Positions 45,889 to 57,000 of a stretch of DNA of 64,000 nt are shown one piece after another. Below the pieces are notes generated by a model. It ran no database searches. It was given only the letters and a program-made list of their open reading frames with translations, and had not been told where the DNA came from. Within the stretch, counting starts at the first letter, position 1, and every line of letters starts with the position of its first letter. A program made the translations under genes and the position numbers. This DNA comes from Eutypella sp. D-1 (lineage: Eukaryota > Ascomycota > Sordariomycetes > Xylariales > Diatrypaceae), in contig JAJTTP010000014.1 of the NCBI GenBank assembly GCA_023313575.1, positions 62,001 through 126,000 on the forward strand, written 5' to 3'.

Positions 45889-48321
45889 CTATCTGGAGAG
45901 CACGGCGCGGACGGAGCCCTGGACGACGGGTTTGTCGTCGAAGAAGCGCTCGCTGATACCCGTTTCGCCTTCGCTGCCGACCTCGAGCCAGCGCGCCAGC
46001 AGGTCGTTGCTTTCCTTGGGTTTGACGGCGTTGTCGCGCGTGCCGATCGTGATGTGCGGTACGCGGTTAATGCAGGTCCAGCGCCCGCCGTCGTCTAGGA
46101 TCCGCACTACGATTGCCATGATGCGGTCGTCCCAGACTACGCGCTCCAGCTGTACCTTGCACTCGTCTAGCTTGCCGTCCGCCGCCGACCCGTCCGCCAC
46201 CGACCCGCCCTCCGCCTCGAGCGCCGTGTACCGCGCCCACAAGTCCGGGTTCTCCTTCGCCGCGGCCCGGTGCATGAGCGTGACGTGGAAGAGGTTCTGC
46301 ATGCGCCGCGTGCCCTGCAACTGCCGGTAGAAGCGCTGCGTCTGGGGATCGGTTCCCTTGAAGGCAGCCTCGAGGGCCGTCGTGATGTCCTTGGCCGGTA
46401 CCGAGATAGACATGTACTCCAGGCCCTTCTTCTTCGGAGCCGCCGCCACTTGCTTCGGCTGTTGGGCGTTCTCGCTGTTCTTGTTCTTCTGCTTGTCCTT
46501 GCCGGACCGGTCTGGTATATTTTGGCGGAAGTCAGGGGTGTAGTCTTCGATGGCCGCCTTGATAGCCTGGTCCATCTCCTCGTCGGTCGGGATCTTAGGG
46601 ACCAGCGCAGGGTACTTCCTCTGGAGCTCATGGACTACAACCTCGAGGTTCTGGCGGCTGTCTTGAGCGGGGTCGAGGTCAATGATAAGGTCGAAGCCGT
46701 CGTCAGGCGAGCGCTCAGGATCGCAGGGCTGGAAACGGTGGATGAAATTCTCCATGATGCCTAGGACCTTTGCCTCGTCAGACTGGGCCTGTATCGTCTG
46801 GTGGTTGTTGCCTCGCTTCAGCACTCGCTCCCGTGTAACCCTTCGCACTTCGTCGATGTCACCGTGAGCAAAGTTCAGGGCCACAAGTCGGGCACTTTCG
46901 TTGCTAGCTTTCAAGTCCGTGATGATCTGCTCCCGTTCTCGTCGCTCCGAGTTGTTCCGGTCCGAGATGACAACCGGATGTTCCATAAGCTTGGCGAATA
47001 CCTGCGAGACCATCTGCTTCGGTCGCTGCTTGCCCACGATGTTGTCGTTCTGTACTATACCCCAGCCAAAAAGATGCGACAGAGCCACTCCCACCGTGGT
47101 CTTTCCGCATCCGATGGTGGCAATAGGGACAAGAACGATGTCCCGGACGGCGGTTTGATCCGATTCGCCAGACTCGTTCTCTAGATTAGCGGCCTCTGAG
47201 CCTTTCATATGTTTATAAGCGAGGAAGTCGTCCCGCATGGCGATGATTCCGTGATTTTGGACATAGAGCTTGCCAAGCTGCGGGTCCTCCATAAGCCGCT
47301 TGCGGGCGTATTTCAGGTACTCCTCGGTGATTTTGACGTGCTTCTTGTACTTGGGAGGCTTCCCGGCTATAATTGCCTTGGTGCACTCCCGCCACTGGCG
47401 GTACATCAGGTAAGGCTCGTCGAATTTGTACTTGAAAAACCAGTCCACGTAAGGTACCCGGTCAGGCTCGGGGGACATCTTACAACGAATGACGAACCCC
47501 TCAACATCCCGCCCCTCGTGGGCACCCGTCTCAGCCACGGTCTCGAGGAAGGTCTTGACATCATTGACGTTGTCAAATATTTGTAGCCCGATCCTGCGGA
47601 AGCCCCAATCGTCGGCAAACTTCTGGACGTGTTCACTAGAATATGTCACGAAGTCGGGCAGATTGAGATTGACTCCGTGGAGATAGAGACCGGCCTTGTC
47701 GGGACCATATGCCAGAATATGTTCCTCGAAGGAGTCGTCGCAGAGCTCAGCGACGGCAGTGATGTTCTTCTCTCTCAACTCCCTGGCGAACTCCTCTCTT
47801 GTCTTGCCGATGTTCGCTAGCTGTGTGTCGACCCACTTCTCTCCGGCGGCGGCGTGGCTGACCTCGACGTCACTGCGATCTCCAGTCGAGTGCTTGCTGC
47901 AAACAAGGAGGGTGCCGTCTTCTAATCCACTTATAAAGATGATACAGCCGTTCTCCTTCAGGGTCAGCTCATAGGGACCTTTCGTGTTCTTCAGGATATT
48001 GTCCCATTTCGTGCTCTCCACCTCGTTGACGTTGAAGAACTTGTCGTAGCCTCTGACGGCTATTTCAGATTCGCCACGGCGGTTCTTGATAGTAAAGAGA
48101 CCACGGGCGTAAGTGGGAAGATCGGGCTTCTTGTAGTCCCAGTCGTTGAGGCGCCACGAGACGACAGTAGCGTTGTCTGAAGAACCCTTGACTTTATAGT
48201 TGGTCTTTCTCACTTTGATACCCCTCTTGGTCCTCGTCTTGCCACTGCTGAGACTGTTGAGGATTTGGGCTATCTGCTGGGGGTCTTGGCTACGGTAGGG
48301 AGCCTCAGATGAAGAAGCCAT
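45889..48321 (-). CDS. TRL1: Fungal tRNA ligase (ligase-kinase-CPDase)
   Basis: 810 residues from the ATG at 48321 (MASSSEAPYR). It joins the halves of spliced tRNAs and HAC1-type mRNA. N-terminal adenylyltransferase domain: nucleotidyl Lys in LTLKENGCIIFISG (about residue 122), GLYLHGVNLNLPDF, VEGFVIRCK, WFFKYKFDEPYL. Central kinase P-loop: PIATIGCGKTTVGVALSHLF, then VISDRNNSERREREQ. C-terminal cyclic phosphodiesterase with two HxT motifs, LFHVTLMH and PHITIGTR. The frame is open for a further 134 codons to an ATG at 48723, giving an Arg/Ser/Thr-rich presequence-like extension. The product ends VRAVLSR, with an RGG-rich frame directly downstream. Enzymatically complete. Confidence 0.92.
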   Translation of the reverse strand: MASSSEAPYRSQDPQQIAQILNSLSSGKTRTKRGIKVRKTNYKVKGSSDNATVVSWRLNDWDYKKPDLPTYARGLFTIKNRRGESEIAVRGYDKFFNVNEVESTKWDNILKNTKGPYELTLKENGCIIFISGLEDGTLLVCSKHSTGDRSDVEVSHAAAGEKWVDTQLANIGKTREEFARELREKNITAVAELCDDSFEEHILAYGPDKAGLYLHGVNLNLPDFVTYSSEHVQKFADDWGFRRIGLQIFDNVNDVKTFLETVAETGAHEGRDVEGFVIRCKMSPEPDRVPYVDWFFKYKFDEPYLMYRQWRECTKAIIAGKPPKYKKHVKITEEYLKYARKRLMEDPQLGKLYVQNHGIIAMRDDFLAYKHMKGSEAANLENESGESDQTAVRDIVLVPIATIGCGKTTVGVALSHLFGWGIVQNDNIVGKQRPKQMVSQVFAKLMEHPVVISDRNNSERREREQIITDLKASNESARLVALNFAHGDIDEVRRVTRERVLKRGNNHQTIQAQSDEAKVLGIMENFIHRFQPCDPERSPDDGFDLIIDLDPAQDSRQNLEVVVHELQRKYPALVPKIPTDEEMDQAIKAAIEDYTPDFRQNIPDRSGKDKQKNKNSENAQQPKQVAAAPKKKGLEYMSISVPAKDITTALEAAFKGTDPQTQRFYRQLQGTRRMQNLFHVTLMHRAAAKENPDLWARYTALEAEGGSVADGSAADGKLDECKVQLERVVWDDRIMAIVVRILDDGGRWTCINRVPHITIGTRDNAVKPKESNDLLARWLEVGSEGETGISERFFDDKPVVQGSVRAVLSR

Positions 48322-48723
48322 GGTGGGTTCTGGAGTATTCTCCTGGCCAATAGTAGTAGGAGTAGTAGTTGAGTAGGGGCGTGCGTTTGCTAATGGGATG
48401 TGATGGTACTCTGGGTGAGAGCGTGTTTGTGTTTGGTGCGGTTCAAGGGGGGATGCAAACAGCAAGGGGGACGATGACAACCTGGAGGAATAAATGAGAC
48501 GCAAAGTTGAGAAAGAGGAAAGCCGAGCCTTAAATGTACATAAAGGAGGTCCCTCAGTCTTCGAGGCGCATGTGGTCCTTGCAGGTGCCGTCGTTGTAAG
48601 GCATGCAGGTACGCCCGGCGTCAGGGAAGGGTAGCTGCTGCCTCGGGCTGACGATGTATAGAACTGACCACCGGGGAGGTGCTGGAGATTCTGAGCGAGA
48701 CTCCGCTTTCCAGTTCTCAACAT

Positions 48724-49735
48724 TTACCGTCTGGGTACCTAGAATTCTAGGTAGAATTCTTAGTTAGGTGTTGTACCTGTGTTGTATCTCTGCGGCTTCT
48801 TTTATGGATCTATCTGACCTGTAGAGACCCGGTGTGAGTCACCCAACGAGAAGCCTTGAAAGCTGAGCCTCGCCGTTTGTACTCAATTAGACAATGAATG
48901 GATATTAGAATCCTATCTAACCATCTATACTTAGGTAGATGGAACGTGCATCCAGGTAAGCCAATGTGTGCAAGGCAAATTGGCTATATCCGTTTGTTCT
49001 GCGGGTAACTACACAAGGTATGGGGTTCTATATGTATGTTGATTCCTCCAAGTATGGAAAGTAGGGCTGACGGCAGACGGGATGGCTGAATTGGGAAAGA
49101 GGTTGTATGTATATCTTAACGTCTCTTATGGATAAGAACTTGAGATGTTTTTGATATAACAATTAAGAAATGATGTTTTTTAGCTGGATTTCCTGATGAT
49201 ATCAGATTGAAATATCTTCGAAATGTAGCTACGGATAAACAGGCACACTTATTAGGTGCATGCTTAGGAAGTACCTAAGTATATCAAGAGAGCACCGGTG
49301 CCAGTGGACTGGACTGGGAGAGACTCCCGAAATGGAAGGCGGTCAAACGCATGTAAGCTGCCGACTGGGCAATTTTCAGTGGTTTCTCTTTTTTTTCTCT
49401 TTTTTTTCTCTTTTTTTTCTTCGTTTTTAGGTACTGCCCAATGGAGGGGCATGGCGGGGTAGCTCTTATGCAAAAATCAAGATAACTACCCGCAGAGCTA
49501 CCTAGACAATCTGACAGTACTTATGTATGATATAGATACACCCTACCCACTTATCGAGGCAGTCTGGCAATTCTAGAATTTTATTATCTGGTACTATCAT
49601 ACCGTGGGCAGTGATAGTCATACAGTCATACCAATTTCCTTGTCTTTACGTACTACAAAGACCAGCTAGATAGGATACCATCACATATTCGGGGGAAAAA
49701 ACTACGAATTAAGCTGGGATAAAAAAAAAACAACG
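48724..49735. other. Divergent promoter region, TRL1 / ankyrin gene
   Basis: No supported gene. Contains GGTACCTAGAATTCTAGGTA near 48733 and a pyrimidine tandem (TTTTTTTTCTC units) at about 49386-49420. Confidence 0.5.
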
Positions 49736-50413
49736 ATGGCAGCCAATCCCTTCCTCCTCGCCGCCGACCACCCAGACACTCTTCTTGAGCTACTGCGCTC
49801 CGACCCCTCGCTGGCCACGTCTCAAGACGAGCACGGCTACTCCCTGGTGCATGCGGCTGCGAGCTACGACCACTTCGATTTATTGCGGGCGCTGGTGCGG
49901 GAGTACGGGGTCGATGTAAATCTGCGCGATGAAGACGAGGAGACCGCCCTGTTCGTGGTCGAGACCGTCGCCGCCGCCCGGGTCCTCGTCGAGGAACTCG
50001 ACGCCGACACCGCTGCCACCAACACCGACGGCCAAACCGCTGCTCAGAAGATCGCCCAAGAAGGCGACTACCCCGCCGTCGCCGAGTACTTGAGAGCCCG
50101 GGATACCCGCCCCCGAGTCAATGGAACCGCACCTACGAATGGGATTACTGCTACAAATGGGGAAGACGATGCTGGCGCTGGTGGTCCCCTGCCCCCAGTT
50201 CCCGACGGACTGAGGATGGAGATGATGGCCGAGGACCCTGCTCAGATCGAGGGCACCCCGGTCGACCCCTCGCTCAGGAGGATGATAGAACAGCTGGCGC
50301 AGCGAGAGGACTTCCAATCCGAAGCCGGGCAAGCTGAGCTAAGGAGGATAGTGCGGGAAGCAGTAGCGGATGGAGAGTTCGTGGAACGGAACGTTCGGCC
50401 AAGACAAGACTGA
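49736..50413 (+). CDS. Ankyrin repeat protein
   Basis: Single exon, 225 residues. Three ankyrin-type repeats fill residues 1-125: HPDTLLELLRSDPSL, DEHGYSLVHAAASYDHFDLLRALV with the next DVNLRDEDEETALFVV, and NTDGQTAAQKIAQEGDYPAVAEYL. A low-complexity linker follows (TNGITATNGEDDAGAGG), then a conserved C-terminal helix pair (DPSLRRMIEQLAQREDF, AELRRIVREAV). The layout matches small conserved fungal ankyrin proteins such as the S. pombe P16F5.05c type, whose function is unclear. It converges with RPP40, with 73 nt between stop codons. Confidence 0.85.
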   Translation: MAANPFLLAADHPDTLLELLRSDPSLATSQDEHGYSLVHAAASYDHFDLLRALVREYGVDVNLRDEDEETALFVVETVAAARVLVEELDADTAATNTDGQTAAQKIAQEGDYPAVAEYLRARDTRPRVNGTAPTNGITATNGEDDAGAGGPLPPVPDGLRMEMMAEDPAQIEGTPVDPSLRRMIEQLAQREDFQSEAGQAELRRIVREAVADGEFVERNVRPRQD

Positions 50414-50486
50414 TAAGATTTCGAACTGTCCTATTTCCATACCATTGGATCGATCCAATCAGGAAAACGAGCAAGCAAGACATAAA

Positions 50487-51919
50487 TCACTCGTGGCCTT
50501 TGATGTCCCATAAGAAATACTCTCCCGGCGATCCAGGCGGCCGCAAGATCGTGCACTCAGTACGATCACCGACGATGCTCCTCGCGAATGACGTTGCGCT
50601 GAGCGAGAACCATGCTTTTGGCGGCACGGCGAGGACGACGTCAGCCAGTAGCTGCCGGGCCCATGTCGGGGATAACAAGCCCTCCCAGCTGACTCTGCAA
50701 AGCTTGCCTTCCTGTGCTCCTCCGCCATCGAGGCCGCCGGGGACTGCGTACGTCGAGAGGTACGGGTCGATTGTGTCGCCCACCGCGACTCTGGGGCTTC
50801 CTAGACGAACCAATGAAAGCCACTCGTAGACTTCCGTGGCATACTCGTCTAGCTCCAATCGATTGCTCCGCTCGAGGATGGCCGTTGGGGGCTTGAGGGG
50901 AGGAATAGCCACCGCAAGATCCTCATCGACGGAGGGCGTTGCAGTATAGCTCGCTGGATTATACTTTGCCAATGGATCAGGGCTGGGATCTATACCTGAG
51001 AGTTAGCTAGTGGGTTTCCGAGATTCTCAGCCTTCATGCGATGGCGACCTACCCTTAGATAGATTTAAGAAGAGCCATGTGGTCGGCTGGTTCAACACGT
51101 TCTTACAAGCATATGCCAGCCTGTCGAACCCTTTCTTGCCCCGCAACATGGACGGGCTTCTAAGATCGTACTCCACAACTAATATATATCAAATCAATAC
51201 CCCGATATTTCAGTAAGGTGTACACATGAATAGTCTCTTACCCCATCTAGGCTTGAGGCCTCGTTTACCCTTGACGCCATACGGCTTCCCCACAAGGCCG
51301 GCCCGTTCATATGTTTCCTTGTCCAGATACATAGTAAGGGTGCCTAGGTTCAAAAGCTTAGCAAATAATCACCCACCGGTCACTTGGCGATGCAGGAGGG
51401 TAATTACCGTCTTTAAGTGAAAACACGTTGTCCGCGTTCACTCTTCCCTTCGATAGCATCAGGACATTGCCTGTCCTCAACGCTGTTAGGTTTCTATTAT
51501 GCAGTGGATAGATACAATCATATTATCAAGTATCTAGTCAAGAATCTACTTACCTATCTTGATGTACTCGGTGAAGAAGTCGCCCTCGAGAACCTGGCCA
51601 AGGGTCATGTCGACCCTGTGATAGGTCGGCGCCGCGTGGGATTCCCGCGTCAGCTTGTCCTGGACGACCTGGAGCAGGTCCTGCGGGAGAATCAGGTCCA
51701 CCTGCCACGTCTTAGTACGTATAACTCAGACGAGCTTTGGATAACTGGACGACTTCTTGACGTCATATGGCTTACCCTGTGGATGAAGTCCTGGGCGAGC
51801 AACGCGCTCCACGGCTTGCCCTTGTTGGGGAGCTGTTTCGGGTCGGGATGTCCCATCGTGCCGTACGTGACGTAGCATTTTGAGTCCTGGTAGACACTTG
51901 GGGCCGGGAACGAGAACAT
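50487..51919 (-). CDS. RPP40: RNase P protein subunit RPP40-like, with apparent 1-nt frameshift
   Basis: Six exons, complement(join(50487..50995,51053..51178,51242..51343,51408..51471,51554..51701,51776..51919)), about 364 residues. Conserved pieces: MFSFPAPSVYQDSKCYVTYG, HRVDMTLGQVLEGDFFTEYI, NVLMLSKGRVNADNVF, LDKETYERAGLVGKP, LRSPSMLRGKKGFDRLAYA, WEGLLSPTW, and a C-terminal ECTILRPPGSPGEYFLW ending GHE. These identify the fungal Rpp40 family, part of nuclear RNase P that trims tRNA 5' leaders. All splice phases agree except inside exon 4 of the genomic order (51408-51471): after NADNVF a run of five T puts the sequence out of frame (51420-51424), whereas four T would read SLKD. As the gene is expected to be essential, an assembly error is the simplest explanation. 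Confidence 0.8.
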
Positions 51920-52419
51920 CTTATCCAACTTTCCAATATCAAGTTGGGCATATGCGTGGCTGGAAAGTGTAGTTAGCTGTAGGTAAAGGCTTCGATGTAA
52001 ATAAAATAATGGGGAAAGAAGATTAGAAGAGGATGGTATAGGTTGACTCCCGAGGGTGAATTTAAGCAATTACCCCTTTAGAACTATATACTGTATAATG
52101 TAAATCAGCTTTTTGAATTGACAACCTTAATATGCGCCTATCATGTATATTGATCAAAGAATGCTAGCGCCATCCTAAGCACTCGGCCATTTTCTCATTA
52201 CACTCACTCCCGTACCACCGTTTGTCTCATGACACAGAAAAAAAACAGCAAGAGTTTTTACTGCAACACAAGATGAATCGAGCGAATGACAGCTCTAAAG
52301 AGTTCACTATATCAAAGAATCCCTACCTTTTACATACTTGAAGAGGCAAACGTGAAACACCCGTTACAGCATCCGGTGCGAGATTGGGGGCCTTGCGCAC
52401 GAGGAGTGCCTTGACGGAA
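51920..52419. promoter_or_regulatory. Bidirectional promoter, RPP40 / TRM11
   Basis: 500 nt between the divergent starts of two tRNA-maturation genes. AT-rich centre (52080-52140). No specific factor site is claimed. Confidence 0.5.
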
Positions 52420-54029
52420 ATGGAGTACCTGATCCGCTTCACGCAGTGGCACGAGACTTTTCGTCTCGCGGAGACCCAGGCGATTGCCTACCTCCTGAAG
52501 ATCGATCTGAAGATCATCTCGTACAGCGATGAGGTGAGATAGCAACGCCCCATTGTCCCCCCCCCCTCCCCCTTTAGACATGAGATAGAGAAAAAGAGAT
52601 CAAGACGGCCGTGCTCATGAAAATCCACAGTCCCCGTACTGCATCGTGCAGTTGCCGTCCGAGGACGCAGCCCGGCGCCTAATGGAGCGTTCGATCCTGG
52701 CGCAGAGCATTCACGAGCACTGGGCGACGGCGGAGACGTGGGAGGGCTTGCACGCGGCGATCAAGCGGGACACACCTTCGCGGTGGCCGGGTTACCGGGA
52801 CTCGTCGTTCAAGATCAGCTTCGACACATTCCAGGGGTCGCGGTCGTCGGCGCGGAAGCGGGAGCTGATCAACTCGCTCTCTTACCTGCCGTTCGAGGGC
52901 GCGATCGTGATGGCGGCGCCGGAGCAGGAGTTCACGGTGTTCGAGCGCTGGGAGTGGGACTCGGTGCCGCGCGGGGTGCCCGACCCGCTCGAGGTGCACT
53001 TCGGGCGGCTGGTGGCGCGCAGCGCGCGCGACCTGGTGCAGGAATTCGACCTCAAGAAGCGCGGCTACATCAGCACGACGTCCATGGACTCCGAGCTGGC
53101 GCTCGTGACGGCGAACATCGCGCTCGCGGGGCCCGGACGCCTGTTCTACGACCCCTTCGTCGGCACCGGCAGTTTCCCCGTCGCGTGCGCCCGTTTCGGC
53201 GCCCTCGGCCTCGGCAGCGACATCGACGGCCGTAGTGTCCGCGGGGCCGGCGGCGCCCGCAGCCTCCGCGGGAATTTCCGCCAGTACGGCCTCGAGCACC
53301 TCCTTGGCGACGTCTTTGTCTGTGACCTCACGAACACCCCCGTCAGGCGCGCCCGCGTGCTCGACGGCATCGTCTGTGATCCCCCGTACGGCGTCCGGGA
53401 GGGCCTGAGGGTCCTCGGGTGCCGCGACGTGGAGAAGTACGCGAATCTCGTCGAGAAGGGCAAGCGAACTTATAGGTGCGTTTTTGCGGGGCGGGATGGC
53501 CGACATACCTAGTAGTTTGGGGGAGGACATGGTACGAAACGGTAACAGCGATGCTAACTGTGACTAGAAACCCCGACTTCGTACCGCCAAAGAAGCCCTA
53601 CAGCTTCACGGCGATGTTGGACGACATCCTCGACTTCGCCGCGGGCACGCTGGTGGATGATGGTCGGCTGTCGTTCTGGATGCCGACCGCCAACGACGAG
53701 AATCAAGAAATCGCGGTGCCGACCCATCCATGCCTGGAAACTGTGACCGTCTGCACGCAAACCTTCAACAAATGTGAGCAAGCCCCTGGTAGTATCTTAT
53801 TTGTGCGTGTGTTGGTTGCTGATGCCCTATGGGGGTGCTAGGGTCGCGAAGACTCATTACCTACCGGCGGCTACCGGATTCCGAGGTGGACCAGGCTGCC
53901 GTCGCGCTTAGAAAGGAGCAGCCCTCTGCAGCTAACGGCCAAACGGCCGACGAACTAAACGTCTTCCGCCGTGCGTACTTCAAGGGCTTCAAGCCGGATT
54001 CGCCAGCGCCGGAAACCGCTCCCAATTAA
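52420..54029 (+). CDS. TRM11: tRNA (guanine-10-N2)-methyltransferase catalytic subunit
   Basis: Four exons, join(52420..52533,52631..53475,53568..53773,53842..54029), 450 residues. The first exon MEYLIRFTQWHETFRLAE and the second SPYCIVQLPSEDAARRLM form the THUMP-like N-terminal part. GSRSSARKRELINSLSYLPFEG and KKRGYISTTSMDSELALVTAN precede the Rossmann domain with SAM site FYDPFVGTGSFPVACARFG and catalytic DPPYG in DGIVCDPPYGVREGL. C-terminal pieces FTAMLDDILDFAAGTL and RLITYRRLPDSEV are typical. With Trm112 it methylates G10 of several tRNAs in the cytoplasm. The RGAGGARS insert after GSDIDGR is a little shorter than in relatives. Intact. Confidence 0.92.
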
Positions 54030-57000
54030 TGATATGACGCCTCCCGGCTTTCACGACTACTATGCGAGTCTTCCCCCGAAGATTGATCACTGGCAAACAA
54101 TGTGGGATCCCTCCCCGGCCCCCCTTCCCCCCTGTATTTCACCATTTACCTTTTACAAAGAGGAATACTCATTATGGACTACGTAGACCCCCGGGCTACC
54201 AAACTTGGCTCTGTACCACCTCGTACGTAGGACCAACAGTCAGTTCATAGCGGTGAATATGGCAAGGCGAACGATTACCCCGCCGCGCCGTCCCATCATG
54301 GCGTTTACCTGTATCCCAACACTGGGCGTATCTCGCGTCGTACGGCCGCCGCTTCCCGTCAGCTCGGGCCGTTCCTGGTGGGCGGGATATACCTATTTAC
54401 GCTAACCGTGCTATCTACGTCGCGCCTCATGTATAAAACACACTCGACCTGAGGCGCAGCGTGCAGGTAGACTGGCGTACTCCCACCAAATTCCCGACCA
54501 CCACACGTGCACGTCACGGTGTCCCGTCATACGAGCTATCAAATTTCCATCCCTCATCGCGCCAGCTGGTGGCACAGTTTAGTTTTTTTTCTTTTCTTTT
54601 CCAGGCCAGGCGGAAACCCTTCGGCGCGACTGACTACAAGTGAAAAATCACCGCGCGCAGGCCATTACGGTCGCACAGGTGCGCGTGTGACGAGGCGGCG
54701 GAGGCGGAGGCGCCATGCATGTATATTTCTACCCGCCCCCGCGCCTCCGCACGTGGTTGTCGTTGCCGACTTGCCGACCCCCGAAGGAAACCGAAAACCG
54801 TACGTGGCGCGCGGGAGCTAAAGACCTAACTACATATATAGCTCGCTGGGGCCTTTCGGCGCAATACAAAGGGGGATAGGGGGATGTTTTGAGAATCGTG
54901 ACGGGTGTCTTAAAAAGGGGATAACCTAGGTACTTATAGTTAGGACAAGAAGAGAGGAGGATGTTTGCACCAAGCAATAACTATCTCTATATGCTAGAGT
55001 CTTGGCATGCCCCCCCCCCCAAAAAATACACCGGATTCTTATTCTATACACAATTGCATTGCAGCATTCCCTAGTAAAGCCGTTCGTTTAGTTTGCTGGA
55101 TATCATCGGCGTTGCTTTGGGGGGTTGTTGTCTACACCGTCTACTCTAGACAGTACGGTCGGTCGGTCGGTCGGGTCGGTCTGAAATTTAGTGTTTTTTC
55201 TCTTCTTCTTTTCTTTCGGTGTATCGGCAAACCGCCTCCCCACCAACATCCCCATCCAGTCCAGTGCAGTCCAGCCTAGGTAGATAGGAAATCTCGCGTC
55301 TGCCGAGTACATTCTTGCTGCATAGATAGATAGATAGTTATAATTGTCCGATTACTTCCGGAGCTATAACTAGAGGGAGGGGGGGGGCTACTAACTAAAA
55401 CATCTTAAAAACCCTATGCATGCACAGGGCGTGCGTGCGCACCCACCGCGCCCACCGCCATCAACGCCCGCCCGCCCTCTTCCAATCCTACGCATGGTGC
55501 ATGCGAACGTTGAGAGACACGTGTTTTTTCTTACCTTAGCTGCGGCGGGGCCCCAAATCTGGCATATCCGGGACCCCGTTACTCACGTGGGCGTGGGCAG
55601 GTAGAAGTGGGAAAAAAGGAGTGTTAAGTATAGGTATGTAGACCCTCGCCCCCCTTTTTTTGGTCTCCTTAAATACCTAGGTAGTTATGGATTCCCCCCA
55701 AGCAATCAAGTGAGCAAAATACATAACTATGTATTTAGTAGTTAGTCCCTTATGTAGTCCACCTATACTACCTACCTAGGTATGTGAGTATGTAGGTAGT
55801 GCTTAAGGGAAAGCAAGAAAAAGGGGGCTTACCTACCTAGGTAGAGTATAATGATGGGTGTTAATGGGCACTTTCATTTACCCCTTTGAGTTTTAAATAT
55901 GATCGCGTATGCAATTGCATTATCCGGCCCCCCTTTCCGCTGGTCCTCTTTATGTACTTACCTTGAGTTAAGTCAAGTCAGTAATCCATATGCATTCCCC
56001 TATTTGCCATTCCCTTTTTACTTTATTATTATTATTATTATTTCGTTTCTTCTGGGGTAGTTTTAGAACGGAAAGCCGCTGAGCCCGCTTTATGTATGTA
56101 TGACCCTTAAAACTACCTAACCTAACCATGTGGAAGAGGAGCGCGCCACCTAGGCATTCCATGTGGACCGCGGCAGTACATACTAGATTGATTGATTGAT
56201 TGATTGATTGATGCAGTCTTGGCAAGTTAACTTAACTTAGGAGTGGATCCATTTAGAAACGAGACGGGTACATACATACGTACTTCTTTCTCAAGGCTTT
56301 TTTTCCTATTTGACCAAGACTCTTGACTTTCCCGACTCCTAACCCAACCCCGATTTTTTTTTACATCTGGGCAAAACAAACTTATTAATGGTAAAGGGGA
56401 TAAGCGTAAGTTAAGTTAAGTTGCTCATGTACCTATAAGGAGGCGGTTATCCTGGGGCCCTGTATGTATGTATGCATGTATGTAAAGTAAAGAAACATTT
56501 ATAGACGCTTTCCCAAGTTGGTTTTTTATACTTCCATCCAACATTTCAACTTTCCCGGGGATTAGGTTATGTGCAATTTAAGCTATAGATAAAGTTTCGA
56601 TATTTCCCAAACTCTTGAAGGACATAAACAATACCTAATCTTCTTTAATACAGTACCTACCCTTTGTCTTTTATGATGTCCTTGTTAACTTGCAAGTCAG
56701 ACATGGGTAGTAAGTAGTACATAACCTACCTCTTAAACTTCGACTTAAAGTACTTATGTACTTATGTACATACCCTATAATGCACTGCACCTGGACACTT
56801 ATATAGACTAGATTGGCATGGTACATAGCCCTGGAGGTATCCATAGATCCATAGCCGACCCACCCTCATACATACGTCAGGTATCTTGTATGAGTATCCT
56901 TCGTCCTCTGCTTCCTCTCCTCTTAACTACTTCCTCTACATACTTACAATACATACCAAGTAACATACCAAGTACAGTACTATTTGCTAGTTATTTGGCT

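Noticed and set aside
52679..53530. 283-codon antisense frame over TRM11
   Set aside because: Arg/Ala/His-rich mirror of a GC-rich exon; TRM11 motifs are unambiguous on the plus strand.
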